This document shows positions 45,486-54,171 of a DNA stretch of 64,000 nucleotides, piece by piece. A model generated the notes under the pieces. The model worked only from the letters and a program-made list of their open reading frames with translations, was not told where the DNA came from and made no database searches. Location of the stretch: contig NZ_RAHX01000001.1 in NCBI RefSeq assembly GCF_003605475.1, forward strand, positions 1,054,001-1,118,000, written 5' to 3'. How positions within the stretch are numbered: the first letter of the stretch is position 1; every line of letters begins with the position of its first letter. A program made the position numbers and the translations under genes. The DNA comes from Aurantiacibacter aquimixticola (GTDB taxonomy: Bacteria; Pseudomonadota; Alphaproteobacteria; Sphingomonadales; Sphingomonadaceae).

Positions 45486-45970
45486 ATCATCGAAGACGGA
45501 AAGTCTCCGCCACGAAGGATCGCCTGCCGATCTTGATACAGGAGAGACACGGAAGTGTTCGACGCGATGATCGCACTGTTCTCGGTGGAGGAAAGGAAGA
45601 TGGAAGGTCTTTTCGAAGACTGGACGCCAACCGGACCGTTGAAACCAGGACAGTCGTTCATCGGATAGGCCGGAGAAGAAATCCGGCGTCGAGGTTTGCA
45701 GAAGCACTCCGGTGCGGAAGCAACCGTTCGAGACGCCGTGAGGACGAGACCGGTCTCGGGCGGGTGGAAAGACGCGGCTGAGATCGCTTGCGATTTCGCC
45801 AGTCGGAAAGCCCGATCCGGCACCGGCGCGAGCGCCGGGCGACATATTCGGAAGGAAAACGACACTTCGGTGTCGTCGCCCTGAAGAAGACACGCCAGGC
45901 GCCAAGTATCCCTTCGGGGGTCCACACGCCGGTGAGAGTGGGGTCGGCAGCGATGCCGGCCCCATTTCTG
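45486..45970 (+). ncRNA. Candidate large structured non-coding RNA
   Basis: About 480 bases without a credible gene but with a chain of strong hairpins on the plus strand. A first domain is closed by ATCATCG (45486-45492) with CGATGAT (45565-45571) and encloses hairpins with GGAAA, CCTGC and GGAA loops. Then come GTCTT-TTCG-AAGAC (45607-45620), a 7-base-loop hairpin (45669-45687), a long compound hairpin (45685-45737), 45745-45758, a bulged 10-bp hairpin (45776-45800), 45823-45838, a 7-bp stem with UUCG loop (45859-45876), 45908-45921 (UUCG) and a terminator with a GCGA loop. I count 19 GGA against 6 TCC. Loops of stable type (GNRA, UUCG) fit the plus strand only. I do not recognise it as RNase P, tmRNA, SRP or 6S RNA. 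Confidence 0.7.
45940..45963 (+). terminator. Terminator ending the structured RNA
   Basis: GGGGTCGGCA and TGCCGGCCCC form a 10-bp stem (one G-U pair) capped by a GCGA tetraloop, followed by ATTTCTGTTGTGT. It is the last of the hairpins and marks the 3' end of the transcript. The sequence from 45971 to 46172 shows no further structure that I can support. Confidence 0.8.
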
Positions 45971-46172
45971 TTGTGTACCACAGGCGCAACCATCTCTCAC
46001 TCCGTCGACCGATTCGAAGCGCCGTTTGTCCGGTTCTAGGGTGTGTAGGACAGCCCGCTCCACGCGCTTCGCCGTATTACCGCCCCATTCTTCCGGTGAA
46101 GCGAGCCTCTTCGCCGACAGGCCGATCCTGCGGTTTGGAATGATTTACCAATGTCCGGTATCTGCGCCGCCC

Positions 46173-46757
46173 ATGGACGGGAACTCCACCAAACGCTTGA
46201 CGCCGCGCGCGGTCGCCGTGCTCGCAGCCATTGCGCTGCTGGGCAGCACGGGTGCGGGCTATGCCGAGCAGAGCCAGGAGCGCGTCGACCTCGCAGCCGA
46301 GACGACCGCCACCGAAGCCGCGCCCGCCGGACCGGTCTTCACGCCCAGCGACGAGGCCGAGTTCGCCGAGGCCTTCAACGCCTTCGACGAGCCGGTGGAG
46401 CCTGCCATCCCCGATCACGCCGTCGACATCACCACGATCGAGCCGGCCGCTCCGCCGCTCAGCACCTCTCTCGGTTCGGGCATCGCCAGCTACTACGGTC
46501 GCCGCTTCCACGGTCGCCGCACGGCCAATGGCGAGCGGTTCGACATGAACGCGATGACCGCCGCCCACAAGACGCTGCCCTTCGGCACCAGGGTGCGGGT
46601 GACCAATCCGCGCAGCGGCCAGTCCGTCGTGGTGCGCATCAACGATCGCGGACCGTTCACGCCGGGCCGCACGATCGACCTCAGCCGCGCCGCCGCGACC
46701 GAGATCGGCCTGATCCGCCGCGGCCACGGCAATGTGGAGCTCGAGCTGCTCGACTGA
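46173..46757 (+). CDS. rlpA: RlpA-like septal-ring lytic transglycosylase
   Basis: A 194-residue protein. A hydrophobic leader ([18 protein letters not shown]) is followed by a Glu/Ala/Pro-rich linker (about 30-90) and a C-terminal double-psi beta-barrel RlpA domain: [39 protein letters not shown] and [21 protein letters not shown]. It includes the catalytic Asp in NDRGPF. RlpA cleaves naked glycan strands at the septum. There is no SPOR domain. ATG 46173 is preferred; ATG 46140 is an alternative. Confidence 0.88.
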   Translation: MDGNSTKRLTPRAVAVLAAIALLGSTGAGYAEQSQERVDLAAETTATEAAPAGPVFTPSDEAEFAEAFNAFDEPVEPAIPDHAVDITTIEPAAPPLSTSLGSGIASYYGRRFHGRRTANGERFDMNAMTAAHKTLPFGTRVRVTNPRSGQSVVVRINDRGPFTPGRTIDLSRAAATEIGLIRRGHGNVELELLD

Positions 46758-46765
46758 GCGGCCCG

Positions 46766-48025
46766 TCAGCGGCTCCCCGCCGACCCACTCCCTTCTAGCC
46801 CGGGCACCTCAGTGTCGCCCTCCTCCAGCTCCGCCAGCGTCAGCGTCCACCACGCGTCCTCCCCCGCCTCGAACGCCGCCATCTGCACCATTTCGAGATC
46901 GCCATCGGGATCGCCGCCCGGCTGCTCGTGCGGCTTGGGAGCGCCCGCGGGCCGCGCCGCATCCATCCGCTCCAGCCGGTTGCCCAGCCACATGCAGTCG
47001 TCCGAGGTGAGGTGCACCGCCTCGTCCTCCTCCGCATCCGTGCACAGGCCCCCGCAATCGGGGCAGGGTGTGACAGGTGTGACAGTGTCCTGAGGCAAAT
47101 CCGCATCCGCCCCTTCGCCCGCCCGTTTCCGCGCCTCGGCACGCGCCGCCTCGGCCTCGGCGAAGCCGCGCGGATCGGCGATGAGGTCGCGCGCGTCCTG
47201 CGCCTCCCGCAGCGCCTCGGCATCGACCCGCTCGGGCATCACGGCATCGGCATCCGCGCCATCGCGCAGCGCGTCGATCCAGTCGTCGAGCTGCGGCAGC
47301 GAGGCCGCGACGTCGAGCCGCTCGGCCGCCTTGTCGAGCCGCGCCAGATGCGCCAGCAGCAGCCGCGCATCGTAGCGCCGCCGCGACCCGACCTCCTCGC
47401 CATGGTAATAGACCGTCTCCTCCACCCCGTGGATCGCCCGCTCCGCCAGCTCGCTCTCCGCCACGGTGCGCGCCGCGACCAGCGCCGCGTCCCACGCGCG
47501 AGCGAACCCCGGATGCCGCCGCCGCGCGCGATAGGCCGTCTGCCGAGCGATCCCCGCCCGCTTGCAGGCGATGGAGACATTGCCGAGCGTCTGCATGGAG
47601 ACGAGAAAATCCGCCATCCGCGCCCCGGTAAGCGCTTCGGTGGAGCCGAAGGTGCGCGGAGCCGGAGCGGGTGTGGGATGCTCCTGCGGCTTGGAGCCTT
47701 CGCCGGTGGCATGCCCCACAGCGGCGCCGGTCGCAAGCTCCGGAGACCGAGGCGCAGCCGAGGCAAGGCCGACCGGCCGCCCGAGCTCTTGCGAGGAGCC
47801 AAGCGGACGGATGTCCGCGCCCGGCGCTTGAGGGACCGACAAATCATCGGGGTGGGCGTTTGCATTACCTCGCTCCGGATCGACCACAGGCACCTTCAGA
47901 TAATACCCATGCTCGTCGAGCACCCGCTGGAGCTTCTCCTCCGGCGTTTCCCCGGTAAGCGGATTGCGCCCATCGGGAATATCGCCGGGCATCGAGAAAC
48001 GGTCGAAACGGGTCTGGTCGGTCAT
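46766..48025 (-). CDS. Large HTH-containing hypothetical protein
   Basis: A 419-residue protein. The middle part (about residues 135-185) holds a helix-turn-helix-like segment, FLVSMQTLGNVSIACKRAGI then RQTAYRARRRHPGFARAWD, resembling the small-subunit terminase/resolvase type HTH. N-terminal and linker regions are low-complexity (Pro, Ala, Gly), and there is a Cys-x2-Cys (CPDCGG) with a further Cys, possibly a zinc knuckle. One copy of the 26-bp dispersed motif lies within this gene. ATG 48025 has AAAGGA eight bases upstream. Convergent with rlpA, eight bases apart. Function unknown, possibly DNA-binding. Confidence 0.65.
   Translation of the reverse strand: MTDQTRFDRFSMPGDIPDGRNPLTGETPEEKLQRVLDEHGYYLKVPVVDPERGNANAHPDDLSVPQAPGADIRPLGSSQELGRPVGLASAAPRSPELATGAAVGHATGEGSKPQEHPTPAPAPRTFGSTEALTGARMADFLVSMQTLGNVSIACKRAGIARQTAYRARRRHPGFARAWDAALVAARTVAESELAERAIHGVEETVYYHGEEVGSRRRYDARLLLAHLARLDKAAERLDVAASLPQLDDWIDALRDGADADAVMPERVDAEALREAQDARDLIADPRGFAEAEAARAEARKRAGEGADADLPQDTVTPVTPCPDCGGLCTDAEEDEAVHLTSDDCMWLGNRLERMDAARPAGAPKPHEQPGGDPDGDLEMVQMAAFEAGEDAWWTLTLAELEEGDTEVPGLEGSGSAGSR
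47067..47092 (+). repeat. 26-bp dispersed motif, copy 3, inside a coding sequence
   Basis: GGTGTGAC-AGGT-GTGACAGTGTCCTG, one base different from copy 1 in its 26 bases. Read on the minus strand it encodes QDTVTPVTP within the HTH protein, immediately before the CPDCGG segment. A repeat in a coding frame suggests that it is a mobile or recombining unit, or that it has a binding function strong enough to be kept. Confidence 0.8.
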
Positions 48026-48101
48026 GGCATGCATCCTTTGCGTTGGGTCCGAAAGAACCGCGCAGGGAGGCACATTTGCGGGGATGTAGGAAAGAACCGA
48101 T

Positions 48102-48131
48102 TTGACACATCCGCAACTCTGCGAAAACAAT
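48102..48131 (+). promoter_or_regulatory. Probable sigma-70 promoter of the NACHT gene
   Basis: TTGACA (48102-48107) is a perfect -35 box, and AACAAT (48126-48131) a 4/6 -10 box, with an 18-base spacer. It points to the NACHT gene 68 bases downstream and lies in the gap between the divergent HTH gene and the NACHT gene. Confidence 0.55.
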
Positions 48132-48198
48132 AGCGCCATACCTATTCATATCGTTTCGGGTTTCCAGACGCGGGCTCTTTCAATAATCAAGGATATAT

Positions 48199-50037
48199 AT
48201 GGCTCTCGGAGAAGCAGCAGCAGCAGCAGCAGCAGTTAAAGTCGTCGATGCGGCAGCCCCTAGACTTTTAACTCGCGTCGGCCGTCGCGTGTCAAAAAGT
48301 GTGGAGCGAACCAAGGTTCTCCTTACTAAAACATTTCAAAACCATTTAGAGGCCAGCAATTTCCGCGCGCGATGGGTAAAGACTATTGTCTCAAAAGACA
48401 AGCCAGTAGATTTGGAGAATATTTACGTCGGCCTTCTACTTGAAAACGAAGTCGACGGATTAATCGCAGACAGCGATATCGACCCAACGGAGAATCCAGG
48501 TTCTCGAGTAATCGTAAGTGGTACAGGAGGTGCTGGTAAAACAGTTTTGATGAAAAAGCTTCTTCTGGATGGATTTGAGAATAGGCAAGGTCTTATTCCG
48601 CTTTTTGTCGAATTAAGAAATCTGTCATTCGATGGAGAGATTCCTCTAGCAAAGCTGATATTCGAAAACTTGGCAGACGAGGGAGGTCCCGAAGGATACT
48701 CGCTATTCGAGACTGCGTTGGAAGAGGGTCTTTTCCCAATCTTCCTAGACGGCTTCGACGAGATAAACCCAAACTTGATCGACGGTGCAACAAAGCAGAT
48801 TTCTAAGTTTTCTAGAAAATATAAAAAATGCTCGATAATTATATCAACGCGCCCTGGCACTGGCATTCATTCGCTCACAGACTATTCGGTATATCATTTG
48901 CAACCACTCAGCAAAGAACAAGCATTAGAGCTCATCGAAAAGACACGCTTTGAGGCGGTCTCGAAGTCAAAGTTTTTGACGGCCCTAAAGGATGGACTAT
49001 ATGAAAAGCATCAATCGATGATGTCCATTCCGATATTGGTTGTCATGATGCTTCTTACGTTCAGAAGCTATGGCGAGATTCCAAGCCGAATGACCGTTTT
49101 TTACAGTCAGGCTTTTGACACGCTTTACTCAATCCATGATGCTGAGGGGAAAGAGTCATATAAGCGAGTGCACGATTCCGGCCTTCCTCCTGACCAATTC
49201 AGACTGGTCCTAAATGCATTTTGCTATTCGTCTCTTTGCGAGTATGAGATTGAATTTAATCGTGAGAGCCTAGAATTGTTTGTATCCAAAGGGATTCGAA
49301 TAGCTCGAGCAGAGTGCAGTACCAAAGAGTACATTTCCGACCTTATAAAAAATGTGTGCGTTCTCCAGCCAGACGGTCTGAGCTATCTTTTCGTTCATCG
49401 GTCGTTTCAGGAATACTTTGCTGCAACATTTGTAAGTAGATACTCAGGAAAAAAGCCTTTCGCAGCTTACGACCAGCTAATACGGATGACGGGACCAGAT
49501 CTGCACCAGATGCTCGTTGAGATTGATCGCCCCAAGCTCTATCGACAATGGCTACTTCCGAAGCTCGAGAAATATTACGAAACGCTGGATGCAATGAAAA
49601 GCAAATCGGCGATTGAGAAATTCAATTTGTTCGCTGCGAGTCTTGTTGTCAGGACATCGGACTACGCTATACCGTACGGAATGGCTAGAACTGACTTCAC
49701 AATAGAAGGGCTTACACTCGCCCATATGACTGACACTACTATTTCGCCAGCAACACTGATCCAAGGCGTGAAATTTTCTGATCAAGACCTGAAAAAAATA
49801 CAGGGAATTGCAAAGAAGACGCCTCCACGTAGTATTTCAAAAGGTGATGGGACTGGAGCTGTTGTGCAAATAGCGCGTCACTATATTCAGCTTTCTAAAA
49901 ACGAAGTTAGTATGATCGGGAGGAGCAATTTTGATGGCCTCTTTCGGGCATATCTGAGCGCCGTTGAGGATCAGCTATCGAAAATCCGAGAGATTGTCGC
50001 AAAGGATGTGATAGTTGAGGATTTGATTTTCGATTGA
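48199..50037 (+). CDS. NACHT-domain NTPase (candidate anti-phage defence protein)
   Basis: A 612-residue STAND-type ATPase. Walker A is GTGGAGKTVLM with Lys114; Walker B is FPIFLDGFDEI with Asp184, Asp187 and Glu188, matching the NACHT pattern. After the NTPase core comes a helical region with the motif FVHRSFQEYFAATF (His400), common in bacterial NACHT proteins, then a C-terminal region of about 180 residues with no repeats I recognise. The N-terminus has a (GCA)7-encoded Ala run and no identifiable effector domain. Bacterial NACHT proteins (bNACHT) protect against phage. GC content is far below that of all neighbours (23 of 60 bases in 48541-48600), so it was acquired. AAGGA precedes ATG 48199. 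Confidence 0.88.
   Translation: MALGEAAAAAAAVKVVDAAAPRLLTRVGRRVSKSVERTKVLLTKTFQNHLEASNFRARWVKTIVSKDKPVDLENIYVGLLLENEVDGLIADSDIDPTENPGSRVIVSGTGGAGKTVLMKKLLLDGFENRQGLIPLFVELRNLSFDGEIPLAKLIFENLADEGGPEGYSLFETALEEGLFPIFLDGFDEINPNLIDGATKQISKFSRKYKKCSIIISTRPGTGIHSLTDYSVYHLQPLSKEQALELIEKTRFEAVSKSKFLTALKDGLYEKHQSMMSIPILVVMMLLTFRSYGEIPSRMTVFYSQAFDTLYSIHDAEGKESYKRVHDSGLPPDQFRLVLNAFCYSSLCEYEIEFNRESLELFVSKGIRIARAECSTKEYISDLIKNVCVLQPDGLSYLFVHRSFQEYFAATFVSRYSGKKPFAAYDQLIRMTGPDLHQMLVEIDRPKLYRQWLLPKLEKYYETLDAMKSKSAIEKFNLFAASLVVRTSDYAIPYGMARTDFTIEGLTLAHMTDTTISPATLIQGVKFSDQDLKKIQGIAKKTPPRSISKGDGTGAVVQIARHYIQLSKNEVSMIGRSNFDGLFRAYLSAVEDQLSKIREIVAKDVIVEDLIFD
48214..48234 (+). repeat. (GCA)7 trinucleotide run in the NACHT gene
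   Basis: Seven perfect GCA triplets encode seven Ala residues at positions 6-12 of the NACHT protein. Changes in copy number would alter the N-terminal helix length without a frameshift. Confidence 0.85.
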
Positions 50038-50163
50038 TTCTCCAGATATGCTCATTTTTTACGACAAATGGGAAACTTGCTCGCAGAACAAATCAAAATC
50101 GAATTCACGGCTTTCGGAGCCTCCTCTAACCGAGTACTTTGGATCGGTTGCGTCTCATGTCTC

Positions 50164-50328
50164 TCAATCCGCCGCCTCACGCGCCTTCTCCGCCCTCTCC
50201 AGCATCGGTTGCAGATACTGGCCGGTGTAACTCGCAGGCACTGCAGCAACCGCCTCCGGCGTCCCCTCGGCAACAACCTCCCCGCCCCGCACGCCGCCAT
50301 CCGGCCCGAGGTCGAGCAGCCAGTCCGC
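50164..50328 (-). pseudogene. Diverged 3' fragment of uvrA
   Basis: On the minus strand this encodes [21 protein letters not shown] then [27 protein letters not shown], ending in its own TGA at 50164. It aligns with the last 50 or so residues of the intact UvrA just upstream ([31 protein letters not shown]) at about 80% identity. Its upstream end breaks at a palindromic repeat at 50329. It is therefore a remnant or second copy of the uvrA 3' end, lying between uvrA and the NACHT gene. The rest of the gap 50038-50163 shows nothing. Confidence 0.88.
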
Positions 50329-50347
50329 CCCCGGATCAAGTCCGGGG
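50329..50347. repeat. REP-like palindrome at the uvrA duplication junction
   Basis: CCCCGGA-TCAAG-TCCGGGG is a 7-bp perfect inverted repeat with a 5-base loop. Sequences of the form CCGGACTTGATCCGG are very common intergenic repeats in sphingomonads and related alphaproteobacteria. It marks precisely where the uvrA fragment ends and the native uvrA tail region begins. Confidence 0.75.
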
Positions 50348-50368
50348 CAGGCTAACCTCTGATTACAT

Positions 50369-53284
50369 TCACTCCGCAGCTTCTTTCGCCCTCTCCAACA
50401 TCGGTCGCAGATACTGGCCGGTGTAGCTTGCGGGGGTCGCGGCGACATCTTCGGGTGTGCCCTTGGCCACCACTTCGCCTCCCCTGACACCTCCATCCGG
50501 ACCGAGATCGAGAATGTAATCAGAGGTCTTGATCACATCCAGATTGTGCTCGATCACCACCACGCTATTCCCCTGGTCCACCAGCCGGTGCAGCACTTCG
50601 AGCAGTTTGCGCACATCCTCGAAATGCAGGCCGGTGGTGGGCTCGTCGAGGATGTAGAGCGTCTGGCCGGTGCTGCGTTTGGACAGTTCCTTGGCGAGTT
50701 TCACGCGCTGCGCCTCTCCGCCTGACAGGGTCGTCGCCTGTTGGCCGACCTTGACGTAGCCCAGCCCCACCTCGTTCAGCATGTGCATCTTGTCGCGGAT
50801 GGGGGGGACGGCCTTGAAGAAGCCTTCCGCGTCCTCGATCGTCATGTCCAGCACGTCGGCGATGGAGTGGCCCTTGAACTTCACTTCCAGCGTTTCGCGG
50901 TTATAGCGCTTGCCGCCGCATTCCTCGCAGGTGACGTAGACGTCGGGCAGGAAGTGCATCTCGATCTTGATCAGGCCGTCGCCCTGGCACGCCTCGCAGC
51001 GGCCGCCCTTCACATTGAAGCTGAAGCGGCCGGGCTTGTAGCCGCGCGCCTGGCTTTCGGGGAGGCCGGCGAACCAGTCGCGGATCTGGGTGAAGGCGCC
51101 GGTGTATGTTGCAGGGTTGCTACGGGGTGTGCGGCCGATGGGCGACTGGTCGATCTCGATCACCTTGTCGCAATATTCGAGGCCGGTGACCTTGTCGTGC
51201 GCGCCCGCCACCACGCGGGCATTGTTGAGCGTGCGCGCGGCGGCGGCGTAGAGCGTGTCGATGGTGAAGCTGGATTTGCCGGAGCCGGAGACGCCGGTGA
51301 CGCAGGTGAAGGTGCCGAGCGGGATGCTGGCGGTGACATTGGCGAGGTTGTTCGCCCGCGCGCCATGGACCGTCAGCTTGTGGCCATTGCCCTTGCGGCG
51401 CGTCTGCGGGACGGCGATCTCGCGCCGGCCGGTGAGGTAGTCGGCGGTGAGCGACTTCTTGCTGCGGAGCACCTGCTTCAGCGTGCCCTGCGCCACGACC
51501 TCGCCCCCGCGCACGCCCGCGCCGGGGCCGAGATCGACCACATGGTCCGCCTGGCGTATCGCGTCCTCGTCATGCTCGACGACGATGACGGTATTGCCGA
51601 GATCGCGCAGGCGTTTGAGCGTTTCGAGCAGCCGGTCGTTATCGCGCTGGTGGAGGCCGATGCTCGGCTCGTCCAGCACGTAGAGCACGCCCGATAGCCC
51701 GCTGCCGATCTGCGATGCGAGGCGGATGCGCTGGCTCTCCCCGCCTGAGAGGGTGCCGCTGGTGCGGTCGAGATTGAGGTAATCGAGCCCGACATTGTCG
51801 AGAAAGCCCAGCCGCTCGACGATTTCCTTGAGGATGGCCTTGGCGATCTGGTTCTGCGTGTCCGTCAGCTTCTCCGGCAACGCGGTGAACCACGCCAGCG
51901 CGTCGGATACGGAAAGCCGCGTGGGCATGGAGATGTCGGTGGAGTCAATCTTCACCGCCCGCGCCTTCTCGTTCAGCCGCGCGCCGCCGCATGTCTCGCA
52001 GGGCTGCGCGGTCTGGAACTTGGAAAGCTCCTCCTGCATCCACGCGCTTTCGGTCTGCGCCATGCGGCGGTTGAGATTGCCGATCACGCCTTCGAACGGC
52101 TTGCTGACCGTGTACTGCTTGCGCCCGTCCTTGAAGGTGAGCGGCACGCGCTTGCCCTTCGTGCCGTAGAGGATAACGTCCTGGTTCGCCTCGCCCAGCT
52201 GGTTCCACGGCGTGGTGAGGTCGAAGCCGAACTCCTTGGCGAGGCTGCCCAGCACCTGCATGTAATAAGGCGAAGGCGGATTGGACTTCGCCCACGGCAC
52301 CACCGCGCCCTTCTTCAGCGTCAGCTCTTCGTTGGGCACGACCAGCTGCGGGTCGAACAACTGCTTCTCCCCGATCCCGTCGCAGGTCGGGCAGGCCCCC
52401 TGGGGCGCGTTGAAGGAGAACAGGCGCGGCTCGACCTCTTCGATGGTGAAGCCGCTGACCGGACAAGCGAATTTCTCGGAGAAGACGATGCGGTTGGGCG
52501 GCAGGCCCGCGCCTTTCATCGCGCCGCCGCTGTCGGCGTCATCCTCGCGCCCCGGCACCATGCCATCGGCAAGGTCGACGAAGGCCAGCCCCTCGGCCAG
52601 CTTGAGCGCGGTTTCGAACGAGTCCGCCAGCCGCGTTTCCAGCCCCTGTTTCACCGCGAGGCGATCGACCACCACTTCGATGTCGTGCTTGAATTTCTTG
52701 TCGAGCGCGGGTGCCTCTTCGATCGCATACATCTCGCCATCGATCCGCACGCGGGTGAAGCCCGCCTTCTGCCACTCGGCCAGCTCCTTGCGATATTCGC
52801 CCTTGCGCCCGCGCACCACCGGCGCGAGCAGATAGAGCCGCGTGCCTTCGGGCAGTTCCATCACCCGGTCGACCATGTTGGAGACGGTCTGCGCCTCGAT
52901 CGGCAGGCCGGTCGCGGGCGAGTAGGGCACGCCCACCCGCGCCCAGAGCAGGCGCATGTAATCGTAGATCTCGGTGACGGTCGCCACGGTCGAGCGCGGA
53001 TTGCGGCTCGTCGTCTTCTGCTCGATGCTTATCGCGGGGGAAAGCCCGTCGATATGCTCGACATCGGGCTTCTGCATCATCTCGAGAAACTGGCGCGCAT
53101 AGGCGCTGAGGCTCTCTACATAACGCCGCTGTCCCTCGGCATAGATCGTATCGAAGGCGAGGCTGGATTTGCCCGAGCCCGAAAGCCCGGTGATGACGAT
53201 GAGCGCATCGCGCGGCAGGTCGATATCGACGCCCTTGAGATTGTGTTCGCGCGCGCCTTTGACGGAAATTTTCGTGAGAGCCAT
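50369..53284 (-). CDS. uvrA: Excinuclease ABC subunit UvrA
   Basis: A 971-residue nucleotide-excision-repair ATPase. Two ABC modules are visible: the first Walker A is [13 protein letters not shown] near residue 30, with the zinc module [13 protein letters not shown] and signature [13 protein letters not shown]; the second has [13 protein letters not shown], zinc ligands CEACQGDG and CEECGG, and [15 protein letters not shown] with Walker [14 protein letters not shown]. Length and order are normal. ATG 53284 ([16 protein letters not shown]) is the family start. It ends six bases inside the duplicated region described above. Confidence 0.97.
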   Translation of the reverse strand: MALTKISVKGAREHNLKGVDIDLPRDALIVITGLSGSGKSSLAFDTIYAEGQRRYVESLSAYARQFLEMMQKPDVEHIDGLSPAISIEQKTTSRNPRSTVATVTEIYDYMRLLWARVGVPYSPATGLPIEAQTVSNMVDRVMELPEGTRLYLLAPVVRGRKGEYRKELAEWQKAGFTRVRIDGEMYAIEEAPALDKKFKHDIEVVVDRLAVKQGLETRLADSFETALKLAEGLAFVDLADGMVPGREDDADSGGAMKGAGLPPNRIVFSEKFACPVSGFTIEEVEPRLFSFNAPQGACPTCDGIGEKQLFDPQLVVPNEELTLKKGAVVPWAKSNPPSPYYMQVLGSLAKEFGFDLTTPWNQLGEANQDVILYGTKGKRVPLTFKDGRKQYTVSKPFEGVIGNLNRRMAQTESAWMQEELSKFQTAQPCETCGGARLNEKARAVKIDSTDISMPTRLSVSDALAWFTALPEKLTDTQNQIAKAILKEIVERLGFLDNVGLDYLNLDRTSGTLSGGESQRIRLASQIGSGLSGVLYVLDEPSIGLHQRDNDRLLETLKRLRDLGNTVIVVEHDEDAIRQADHVVDLGPGAGVRGGEVVAQGTLKQVLRSKKSLTADYLTGRREIAVPQTRRKGNGHKLTVHGARANNLANVTASIPLGTFTCVTGVSGSGKSSFTIDTLYAAAARTLNNARVVAGAHDKVTGLEYCDKVIEIDQSPIGRTPRSNPATYTGAFTQIRDWFAGLPESQARGYKPGRFSFNVKGGRCEACQGDGLIKIEMHFLPDVYVTCEECGGKRYNRETLEVKFKGHSIADVLDMTIEDAEGFFKAVPPIRDKMHMLNEVGLGYVKVGQQATTLSGGEAQRVKLAKELSKRSTGQTLYILDEPTTGLHFEDVRKLLEVLHRLVDQGNSVVVIEHNLDVIKTSDYILDLGPDGGVRGGEVVAKGTPEDVAATPASYTGQYLRPMLERAKEAAE

Positions 53285-53376
53285 GGCCGTGCAAGTGGGG
53301 GCTGGCGCGGGCTGAGTCCAGAGGGCTTCGTCCCGTCCGGATGGAACAGCTTGTCGAGTGATCAATTGTTTTGGAA

Positions 53377-54171
53377 ATGGGTACGATTCATGCCTCCGTG
53401 CTGGCGTTATCCGGTCTGGCGCTTGCAGCGTGTTCGAACGAACAGAGCGAACCCGTGCGTGCGGCCCAACAAGAATCCGGCGAAGTGAGGTCGGCAGACG
53501 ATACTGGCGATGCGCCGCAGCCGGAGGAAACTTCGCAGACAAGTGAAGGCACCACACCATTGCTCCGCGTGCCGACCGATTTCCGCGGCACATGGGCGCG
53601 CTCGCCGGGCGCGTGCGCCATGCGCGGTCACGACCGGTTCACGTTAACCGGTCAGGAAATTCGCTTCTTCGAGAGCGGCGGCGAAATTGGCGATATACGG
53701 CGGGACGGCAACGCGCTCGCGATCACCTATCCTCACGGCCGCCCCGACCGATCGCCGACGCCCCAAGCGGTTTATCTTGCACTGGAAGGCGATGGCGCGA
53801 TGCGCGTGCGGATCAGTGAGAACGAAAGCGTCACCTACCGCCGCTGTCCGGCTCGGACGACGGCCACCGTGCCCGAACGGTTTCGCGGCCTGTACGCGCT
53901 GGACCGCCAGGCTTGCGAGCAGGACTACACCTATGCCCGCGCTTTCCAGAATGTGACGGTCGAGGCGAACCGCGTGCGTTTTTTCGAGACGGGCGGCCCG
54001 GTGACCGATTTGAATATCGACGGCGACAGCATCGCCATCACCTTGCGCGAAATGGTAGGCGACGATGAAAGCGAGCGGGCGATCTATCTCGCGCTGGAGG
54101 AGGATGGCAGCGTGCGCTATCGGCCGAGCAACGATGCCGAGATTAGCCCGATGGTGCGCTGTCAGCGTTAA
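53377..54171 (+). CDS. Lipoprotein with two copies of an ~85-residue domain
   Basis: A 264-residue lipoprotein (lipobox LALAACS). After a Glu/Ser/Thr-rich linker, two homologous segments follow: [15 protein letters not shown] to YRRCP, and [15 protein letters not shown] to MVRCQ. Both contain FRG, a Cys about 12 residues on, RFFE-GG and YLALE-DG, so the protein arose by internal duplication. Each unit holds two Cys and may form a disulfide. Function unknown; likely anchored at the periplasmic side. An upstream TTG (53371) is the alternative start. Confidence 0.75.
   Translation: MGTIHASVLALSGLALAACSNEQSEPVRAAQQESGEVRSADDTGDAPQPEETSQTSEGTTPLLRVPTDFRGTWARSPGACAMRGHDRFTLTGQEIRFFESGGEIGDIRRDGNALAITYPHGRPDRSPTPQAVYLALEGDGAMRVRISENESVTYRRCPARTTATVPERFRGLYALDRQACEQDYTYARAFQNVTVEANRVRFFETGGPVTDLNIDGDSIAITLREMVGDDESERAIYLALEEDGSVRYRPSNDAEISPMVRCQR

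Noticed and set aside
45389..45781. A 130-codon plus-strand frame across the same gap
   Set aside because: Starts within the inverted repeat, crosses many hairpins and has no protein-like pattern.
45486..45970. Identification of the structured RNA as RNase P, tmRNA or 6S RNA
   Set aside because: The universal RNase P GAGGAAAGTCC core and paired conserved regions are absent, no tmRNA tag or tRNA-like acceptor is visible, and the length and hairpin chain do not fit 6S RNA.
43524..45989. Very long minus-strand open frame (821 codons) opposite argG and its neighbour
   Set aside because: Shadow of the high-GC argG coding frame; argG is clearly real on the other strand.
45482..46063. A 193-codon open frame on the minus strand of the structured-RNA gap
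   Set aside because: Composition is unlike neighbouring proteins (Cys, Ser and Arg-rich, no fold), no ribosome-binding site, and its openness is explained by the strong hairpin sequence on the other strand.
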